Source: Beijerinckiaceae bacterium (GTDB taxonomy: Bacteria > Pseudomonadota > Alphaproteobacteria > Rhizobiales > Beijerinckiaceae). From it: a stretch of DNA of 64,000 nucleotides. The notes below the pieces were generated by a model. The model did no database searches and was not told the DNA's origin. It worked only from the letters and a program-made list of their open reading frames with translations. Positions 56,673-64,000 of this stretch are shown piece by piece. Every line of letters begins with the position of its first letter. Position 1 is the first letter of the stretch. A program made the translations under genes and the position numbers. Location: positions 19,810 through 83,809 of the forward strand of contig CANJVX010000009.1 of assembly GCA_947478405.1 (NCBI GenBank). The letters run 5' to 3'.

Positions 56673-58487
56673 ATGCAGGATTTTTTGCCAGCAGCGCGTC
56701 GATGTTTGAAATCCGTTTTTGGTTATGACGATTTTCGCCCCGGTCAAGCGGAAGTCATTTCGGCTGTCCTCGAAGGCAAGCCAGTTCTTGCAGTCATGCC
56801 CACAGGCAGTGGCAAGAGCATGTGTTATCAGCTTCCTGCACTCGTCGATGAGGGATTGACGCTGGTTGTTTCACCCTTGATCGCCTTGATGCGCGATCAA
56901 GTGCAGCAATTGCGCGCCTTGGGCGTGGAAGCGGGCTCGATCAACTCCTCCAATGATGACGAAGAATCAGATCGCGTCTGGCAGGCCTTGCGCAATGGGC
57001 GCTTACGGCTTTTGTTTCTCTCGCCTGAACGCCTCGCGATGGATGGGTTGAGACAAGCCTTGGCGCGTGCCGGCGTGAAGCGCATTGCGATTGATGAAGC
57101 CCATTGCGTTTCCGAATGGGGTCACGATTTCCGCCCGGAATACAGGCAGATTCGCGCAGCCGTCGAGGCCATCGGCAATGTGCAGGTGATCGGCTTCACC
57201 GCAACGGCGGATCGCAACACACGAACGGACATCGTCGAGCGCCTTTTTGATGCGCCACCGAGTATCTTTCTGCATTCCTTTGACCGCCCAAATATCGATT
57301 TGCGTTTTGCGGCCAAAAATCAGCCACGCCGCCAAATAGCGGCTTTTCTGCAGGGTAGACGCGGTCAAAGCGGCATCGTTTATTGCGCCTCTCGTGACCG
57401 TACCGAGCGCATGGCTGATTGGCTTAATGAAAATGGCTATGAAGCGGTGGCCTATCATGCGGGCATGGATAGCGAGAAGCGCTCGCGCAATCAGGATCGG
57501 TTTTTGCAGGAAGACGGCGTGATTGTTGCGGCAACAGTTGCTTTCGGAATGGGGATCAACAAGCCAGATGTGCGCTTCGTGATCCATGCCGACATGCCTG
57601 GCAGCGTGGAATCTTATTATCAGGAGATCGGGCGCGCGGGGCGCGATGGTCTGCAGTCCTGGACGCTGACGCTTTATGGTGTCGAAGACATGGCGTTGCG
57701 GCGCAGGCAGATTGACGAAAAGACCATCGACGACGAGCGACGCCGCATTGAACATGCCCGCTTGAGCCGTCTCACCATGCTGTGTGAATCAGCCACCTGT
57801 CGTCGTCAGGCTTTGCTGGCTTGCTTCGACGAACAGGCTTCGCCGTGCGGCCAGTGCGATATTTGTCGCGGGGAGGTCGCCCTCTATGATGGCTCGGTGG
57901 ATGCCCAGAAAGCCTTGTCGGCGGTTTACCGCACCGGACAGCGCTTTGGCGCGGGCTATCTCTCGGATGTTTTGACCGGAGCCACCAGCGAAGCAATCGC
58001 GCGCAATAGGCATGATCAGATCAAGACCTTCGGTGTGGGCGCCGATAAGCCGAAAGCTGCCTGGTCGGCCATTCTACGCCAATTGTTTGCGGCCGATGCC
58101 TTGGGTAGCGCGAGCGAGGAGCATGGCGGCTTTCGCCTCACGCCGCGGGGGGAGGCCATTCTTCTGGGTCGCGAGACCATTTCGCTGCGCAAGGAAGCTG
58201 TACGCCCGCCTATGCCAGCGCGCAGCAATGGCACGCAGGCGGCCGCCGTTGACGGGCTTGATTCGGCGGATGCTGCCGTTTTTGTGGCACTCCGGGCACG
58301 CCGCCTGGCTATTGCTCGCGAGGAAGGCGTCGCCGCCTATGTCGTTTTTGCTGATCGCACCCTGTTGGAGCTCGCGCGCCAGCGCCCGATGACCTTGAGC
58401 GATATGGCCGCTATTCACGGCATCGGCGCCGCCAAACTGGAGCGCTATGGTGAGGCCTTTCTAGAGGTTCTGCTGAGCGCCGCGTGA
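56673..58487 (+). CDS. recQ: ATP-dependent DNA helicase RecQ
   Basis: A 604-residue RecQ helicase. The SF2 core has motif I MPTGSGKSMCYQLPAL, motif II IDEAHCVSEWGHDFRPEY and motif VI YYQEIGRAGRDGLQS. The RQC zinc cluster (CESATCRRQALLACF, then CGQCDIC) and winged helix follow, and a C-terminal HRDC domain ends the protein (RARRLAIAREEGVAAYVVFADRTLLELA). It starts 17 bp after recF. Its place between recF and gyrB is not the textbook order. Confidence 0.96.
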   Translation: MQDFLPAARRCLKSVFGYDDFRPGQAEVISAVLEGKPVLAVMPTGSGKSMCYQLPALVDEGLTLVVSPLIALMRDQVQQLRALGVEAGSINSSNDDEESDRVWQALRNGRLRLLFLSPERLAMDGLRQALARAGVKRIAIDEAHCVSEWGHDFRPEYRQIRAAVEAIGNVQVIGFTATADRNTRTDIVERLFDAPPSIFLHSFDRPNIDLRFAAKNQPRRQIAAFLQGRRGQSGIVYCASRDRTERMADWLNENGYEAVAYHAGMDSEKRSRNQDRFLQEDGVIVAATVAFGMGINKPDVRFVIHADMPGSVESYYQEIGRAGRDGLQSWTLTLYGVEDMALRRRQIDEKTIDDERRRIEHARLSRLTMLCESATCRRQALLACFDEQASPCGQCDICRGEVALYDGSVDAQKALSAVYRTGQRFGAGYLSDVLTGATSEAIARNRHDQIKTFGVGADKPKAAWSAILRQLFAADALGSASEEHGGFRLTPRGEAILLGRETISLRKEAVRPPMPARSNGTQAAAVDGLDSADAAVFVALRARRLAIAREEGVAAYVVFADRTLLELARQRPMTLSDMAAIHGIGAAKLERYGEAFLEVLLSAA

Positions 58488-58490
58488 GCC

Positions 58491-61108
<2,618 letters not shown>

Positions 61109-61110
61109 CC

Positions 61111-61650
61111 TTAATACGCGTCGCGGATGCGTGCGAGTTTTTTGGTCACCTTCGGGTTATTGATCTGCAATTCTTGCGGCGCATTTATTGTGTTTTGTAG
61201 GTTTTCAGCAGATATGACGCGGTTGTATTTGGCGCCAAATTGCACGAGCACACGCGTGCCGTCCGCCAAAACAGGCTCCCACATGCGCTGCAACTGATCG
61301 ATGATCATTGTCGTTCCGTCACCAAACGCGATGATATATTCAATACCATTGTCCATCTCGATCAGATCATGTGCCAATTCGCCCGCTACCCCGCCTAACA
61401 GCAGGCCACCCAGTGTGGCGCCATTGGTTTGTCCGATCACAGCACCAGCGGCACCCCCCAGAAACGCGCCCCCGCCTACAGCTTGAGTTGAATCGGAGCG
61501 AATGCTCACAGGTCTGTGGCTGAGGATTGTGCCATATCGTGTTTTAAACGCCTGACCCGCATCCTCGACAGGGATGTCAGTGGTGCTTTTGTTGGCGCAG
61601 CCCGCAATCAGGAAGCTGGCCACGAGGGCCAGAGAAATTTTATTTACCAT
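61111..61650 (-). CDS. Glycine-zipper outer-membrane lipoprotein (SlyB-like)
   Basis: A 179-residue lipoprotein. The signal peptide MVNKISLALVASFLIAGC ends in a lipobox LIAGC (lipidated Cys18). A glycine-zipper hairpin follows (GGGAFLGGAAGAVIGQTNG, then ATLGGLLLGGVAGELAHDL), then a small soluble domain. The family is represented by SlyB/Pcp, thought to act in envelope integrity. The ATG at 61665 is in frame but gives no better signal peptide. Confidence 0.85.
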   Translation of the reverse strand: MVNKISLALVASFLIAGCANKSTTDIPVEDAGQAFKTRYGTILSHRPVSIRSDSTQAVGGGAFLGGAAGAVIGQTNGATLGGLLLGGVAGELAHDLIEMDNGIEYIIAFGDGTTMIIDQLQRMWEPVLADGTRVLVQFGAKYNRVISAENLQNTINAPQELQINNPKVTKKLARIRDAY

Positions 61651-61758
61651 CAAATCCGGGCTCAAAAATAATCAAACAATGGTACGGATTATTTCAGAGC
61701 CGTGGCCTTAGGCAATAGTTTTTTGGCAGGATCGGCAGGTTGAGAAATTGTAGGGAAA

Positions 61759-61835
61759 TGGCGCACCCGGCACGATTCGAACGTGCGACCTTTGCCTTCG
61801 GAGGGCAACGCTCTATCCAGCTGAGCTACGGGTGC
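61759..61835 (-). tRNA. tRNA-Arg (anticodon CCG)
   Basis: On the minus strand the 77-nt sequence forms a full cloverleaf. The acceptor stem is GCACCCG/CGGGTGC, the D arm contains TAGCTCAGCTGGATAGAGC, and the anticodon loop CTCCGAA has anticodon CCG. The T arm has TTCGAATC. The 3' CCA is genome-encoded. It decodes CGG, a frequent arginine codon in GC-rich genomes. Confidence 0.96.
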
Positions 61836-61840
61836 AAAAG

Positions 61841-61870
61841 ATAAGGCGGGCCGAGGCCCGCCTTTTTTCT
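61841..61870. terminator. Bidirectional terminator between tRNA-Arg and DUF6481 gene
   Basis: GGCGGG/CCCGCC with a 6-base loop is followed on the + strand by TTTTTT and on the minus strand by TTATCTTTT. On the minus strand it ends the DUF6481 transcript before the tRNA. Confidence 0.8.
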
Positions 61871-61947
61871 AGCTGATTGAGTGCGAGGCTGCAATTGGGC
61901 CCATCTACGCCCCCGGCGAGGCGGCAGGCCTGGCCAATCCGCGGGGC

Positions 61948-62337
61948 TCAGCCTTTACGGCGCTCTTTTTTCGCAGCCTTTCTGGCAGCATAGCGCGCAT
62001 CGCGGACAACCTTCTGCTCGGCGAGCAGGGCTGCGCCCCGATCTTCCTCTTCTTGCTTCAGCTGGATGGCCGCGACTTCATCGGCGGCGCGTTGTTCTGC
62101 AGCCAAGGATTCGGCTTTACGTGCGGCTTCGGCGCGTTCGGCGGCCTGCACTTTGCGGGCCGCGTCACGTTCCGCTGTACGAATTTCGCGGGCGCGAACG
62201 ATTTCCGCTCGGGCGGCAACTTTTTCAGCCGAAACTGGATTTTGTGCCGCAATCTTGAATTTCTCGGCAATGGATATGCGCGCTGCATTGGCATTGCGCT
62301 GACGTTCAGCGAAGTCGTTGGATTTCAGAAAGCTCAT
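61948..62337 (-). CDS. DUF6481 family protein
   Basis: A 129-residue highly charged, alanine-rich helical protein (MSFLKSNDFAERQRNANAARISIAEKFKI, later long Ala/Glu/Arg-rich coiled coil, basic end KKERRKG). This is the DUF6481 family of alphaproteobacteria; function unknown. The predicted coiled coil and basic C-terminus would fit nucleic-acid or protein binding but prove nothing. It lies near the cold-shock gene on the same strand. Confidence 0.8.
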   Translation of the reverse strand: MSFLKSNDFAERQRNANAARISIAEKFKIAAQNPVSAEKVAARAEIVRAREIRTAERDAARKVQAAERAEAARKAESLAAEQRAADEVAAIQLKQEEEDRGAALLAEQKVVRDARYAARKAAKKERRKG

Positions 62338-62372
62338 GGGTCCTCGAGTTGATGTCTGGCGCTATGCGCCGA

Positions 62373-62570
62373 TCATGGTTGCGCGGGGGCGCTTTTCAAA
62401 TGCGCTTCCTCGGCAACCCGTTCCTGCCCTGTGGCGCAGGAGCGCAATCGGTATTGTGGGGTGCCGCGTTCAGCGGGCATCTGGCGCACGATTTTGAACA
62501 TCTGCTCCGTCTGTCCGACCGGCTGAAAAGCCACCACGTCGTCGATTTGATAGAGATGTATTTTTGTCAT
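62373..62570 (-). CDS. Small conserved hypothetical protein
   Basis: A 65-residue protein from ATG 62570 (MTKIHLYQIDDVVAFQPVG, then RGTPQYRLRSCATGQERVAEE). It is not a family I can name, but the sequence looks coding and resembles small proteins seen in other Rhizobiales near cspA. An ATG at 62582 is possible. It precedes the DUF6481 gene by 35 bp and follows the cspA terminator. Confidence 0.65.
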   Translation of the reverse strand: MTKIHLYQIDDVVAFQPVGQTEQMFKIVRQMPAERGTPQYRLRSCATGQERVAEEAHLKSAPAQP

Positions 62571-62587
62571 GGCTCGGCCCACAAAAG

Positions 62588-62621
62588 TGAAAGGCGCCCT
62601 GCCGCGAACGACAGAACGCCT
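62588..62621 (-). terminator. Terminator after cspA with TTCG tetraloop
   Basis: On the minus strand a 13-bp stem (AGGCGTTCTGTCG with CGGCAGGGCGCCT, G-T pairs allowed) is closed by a TTCG tetraloop and followed by TTTC. It lies 20 bp past the cspA stop. Confidence 0.85.
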
Positions 62622-62641
62622 GGTCTATGCTCGTCAGGCGA

Positions 62642-62851
62642 TTAGGTAGCCTGGAGGTTCGTCGCAGAAGACTTTCCGGTGCGGCGATCGGGCTGCACTT
62701 CGTAGTTGATCTTCTGGCCTTCGTTCAGGCCACGCATTCCAGCCTGCTCAACGGCGCTGATGTGAACGAACACATCGGCTCCGCCGTCATCAGGTTGAAT
62801 GAAGCCATAGCCTTTTTCAGAATTGAACCACTTAACTGTTCCCATGCTCAT
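62642..62851 (-). CDS. Cold-shock protein (CspA family)
   Basis: A 69-residue CSD protein with RNP1 [10 protein letters not shown] and RNP2 [10 protein letters not shown], both complete. These bind single-stranded RNA and DNA. Start: ATG 62851, preceded by AAGGATATCACCC with a suitable spacer; [18 protein letters not shown] is standard, and ATG 62845 is an alternative. The upstream 289 bp is an untranslated leader and promoter; cold-shock genes often have long leaders. Confidence 0.94.
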   Translation of the reverse strand: MSMGTVKWFNSEKGYGFIQPDDGGADVFVHISAVEQAGMRGLNEGQKINYEVQPDRRTGKSSATNLQAT

Positions 62852-63104
62852 GGGTGATATCCTTATAGACATACGTAAAGAGAGACCTCCGAAGAGACCT
62901 TATGTGAATCGAAGAAAGGATGAGGTGTCAGCGGAGCGCGTTAACGCTGGGCTTAATCGCAAGCCAGATATCCGATAGACTTACTTTGGGCCTTTACCCA
63001 AGAAATAGCAAGCAAACAGATTGCGCTTTTTACGATTTGCGAAAAGCCGCGGGTTCCGAGGGAAGCCCGGGCCACAAAAGGCGTTATCCAGGTTAACCAA
63101 GGAT

Positions 63105-63142
63105 GAACGATAAAAGCGGTCTAAAGCCGGCTTTTATCGTTC
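63105..63142. repeat. 13-bp perfect inverted repeat at the 3' end of the 63.1-kb hypothetical gene
   Basis: GAACGATAAAAGC and GCTTTTATCGTTC are perfect arms around 12 bases that can pair further (GG/CC with one bulge). It overlaps the stop codon of the hypothetical gene. A long stem without a T-run may act as terminator or mRNA protector. Confidence 0.7.
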
Positions 63143-63431
63143 AGGGGGCGGCAATGCGCCGCCGCGTGGTGCGCCGCTCGACAATTACGGCGCGCCCGGA
63201 GGCTGAGGGCGTGGCGGGAGCCACACGCTGGATCGTCGTGGCTCGGCGCTGTGCGCGCTGTGCAACCGCACGCACTTCTTCTTCGCTGATACCCATCAGC
63301 TGCGCCGCCACCTCGATCTGACTTTCAGGATCTTCGGCAAAACATTCAGCGGCTTCTAGCGCCTCTTCGATCGTGGGAGGATCGTGACGAACACGGCGCC
63401 CGCCATATTTTGTCTTCCACGCAGCGGTCAT
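63141..63431 (-). CDS. Conserved hypothetical protein
   Basis: A 96-residue protein from ATG 63431 (MTAAWKTKYGGRRVRHDPPTIEEALEAAECFAEDPESQIEVAAQLMGISEEEVRAVA). It is recognisable as a conserved Rhizobiales hypothetical, with a helical middle region and a basic, disordered C-terminus. The longer frame from 63485 adds a poorly supported N-terminus. Function unknown. Confidence 0.75.
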   Translation of the reverse strand: MTAAWKTKYGGRRVRHDPPTIEEALEAAECFAEDPESQIEVAAQLMGISEEEVRAVAQRAQRRATTIQRVAPATPSASGRAVIVERRTTRRRIAAP

Positions 63432-63616
63432 GCGCTCACCTGTATGTCCGAGAAATTCGCCGTCTTGTAGACGATGACGGTTCAATATCCAACCAGAATG
63501 CCACGCTTTTCCCTATGACACAGCGCAAAGATCACCCTCAATAATGCATGGCAGCACTGCGTTTGAAGCGGAACCGCGCCGCTCGTTCCAGCTTATCATT
63601 ATGACGGGTGGGGATT

Positions 63617-63856
63617 ATGATGATGAAACAGGCAGGCTGGCATGTCCGGTATTTCAGTCCGTCCCTGAAGACTGATCTTCAGTCGCAGGAGTTTAAAACC
63701 GAGGCTCATGCCTTGCAGGCCGCTTGGGAGATAGCGCGAGCGGACGGTCAGATCTCTGCGATCGAAGGTCCGGCCGGCGAGATCGCAGGCTTTGATGAAA
63801 TAGAATTGTGGTGTCGAGAGCGTGGCCTTGCCATGCCTCCGGTTCGCGCCTCTTAG
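63617..63856 (+). CDS. Small hypothetical protein next to IS insertion
   Basis: A 79-residue protein (ATG triplets at 63617, 63620 and 63623, GGGG upstream). It has MKQAGWHVRYFSPSLKTDL and AWEIARADGQISAIEGPAGEIAGFDEIELWCRERGL, with a coding look. I cannot name the family. Its TAG lies immediately before the IS end, so the true 3' end may have been altered by the insertion. Confidence 0.55.
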   Translation: MMMKQAGWHVRYFSPSLKTDLQSQEFKTEAHALQAAWEIARADGQISAIEGPAGEIAGFDEIELWCRERGLAMPPVRAS

Positions 63857-64000
63857 TGTCTGTCCAGTGAGTTATTGAATGATATGAAGTATTTGTGATT
63901 CAATGGAGGCGGCCTGATTCGAGGGAGCCGCCTATGTGGACTACAGAAAATCGAGGGCGATATGACCGCAGCCACTTACGTTATCCGAGCGACCTAACCA
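63857..64000 (+). mobile_element. IS5-type insertion sequence, left part, cut by the window edge
   Basis: The element begins at or near TGTCTGTCCAGTGAG, right after the stop of the small hypothetical gene, and includes the transposase start. The terminal repeat cannot be fixed because the right end is absent. Target duplication is unresolved. Confidence 0.65.
63934..64000 (+). CDS. IS5-family transposase, N-terminal fragment
   Basis: The frame from ATG 63934 is open to the window end and gives MWTTENRGRYDRSHLRYPSD and then LT. This matches the MWT...R..Y.R..LRY.SDLTD start of IS5-family (DDE) transposases. A perfect stem AGGCGG/CCGCCT (63907-63912 and 63928-63933) surrounds the GAGGGAG ribosome-binding site and ends at the start codon. 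Confidence 0.85.
   Translation, partial: MWTTENRGRYDRSHLRYPSDLT

Overview
The window is a chromosomal housekeeping stretch of an alphaproteobacterium, most likely Hyphomicrobiales (Rhizobiales), judged from protein resemblance and gene order. Supporting signs are an Irr-type iron regulator divergent from fabA-fabB-fabI, the echA-rpsT-dnaA order, hsp20 followed by a DUF1150 gene, DUF6481, a short RNase D without HRDC, and an rpoN-hpf-ptsN block beside lptC-lptA-lptB. Base composition looks moderately GC-rich and even. No plasmid, prophage or CRISPR array is visible. The only mobile DNA is the left end of an IS5-type insertion sequence that runs off the right edge.

Layout. 1-5.3 kb: ubiE (partial), ubiB, coaBC, dut, an Rrf2 regulator and cysK, tightly packed on the + strand. 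5.3-8.9 kb: echA, rpsT, then an 843-bp palindrome-rich gap and dnaA. 8.9-13.1 kb: typA, argG and a PAP2 phosphatase on the - strand. 13.1-16.9 kb: moeB, then a small cluster (DUF1993, RidA, class II aldolase, zinc-type alcohol dehydrogenase) of unknown pathway. 16.9-23.5 kb: an unusual XRE-receiver regulator, RNase D, the LPS-transport genes lptCAB, rpoN, hpf and ptsN. 23.8-30.5 kb: class I fumarase facing pheT-pheS, rplT-rpmI and infC, the last with an ATT start. 30.7-34 kb: glycosyltransferase, hydrolase and Bcr/CflA transporter. 34.1-44.3 kb: a candidate small RNA or attenuator, then rimP-nusA-ylxR-infB-rbfA-truB, rpsO and pnp. 44.5-49.9 kb: a two-barrel outer-membrane protein, fabI-fabB-fabA, irr and an SH3 protein. 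50-54 kb: 2-hydroxyacid dehydrogenase, hsp20 with a heat-shock promoter and thermometer-like leader, DUF1150 and PBP1a. 54.3-61.1 kb: dnaN-recF-recQ-gyrB. 61.1-64 kb: a lipoprotein, tRNA-Arg(CCG), small conserved proteins, a cold-shock protein and the IS end.

Most genes serve replication, transcription, translation, envelope and fatty-acid synthesis. I found no convincing wholly new multigene system. The best novelty is regulatory: the structured dnaA upstream region, a phased array of DnaA-box-like 9-mers after moeB, the promoter-hairpin-terminator unit before rimP, the rpmI leader, the hsp20 leader and the XRE-receiver fusion protein. Start codons were re-chosen wherever the longest open frame ran into a neighbour or lacked a ribosome-binding site. 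Alternatives are stated in each entry.
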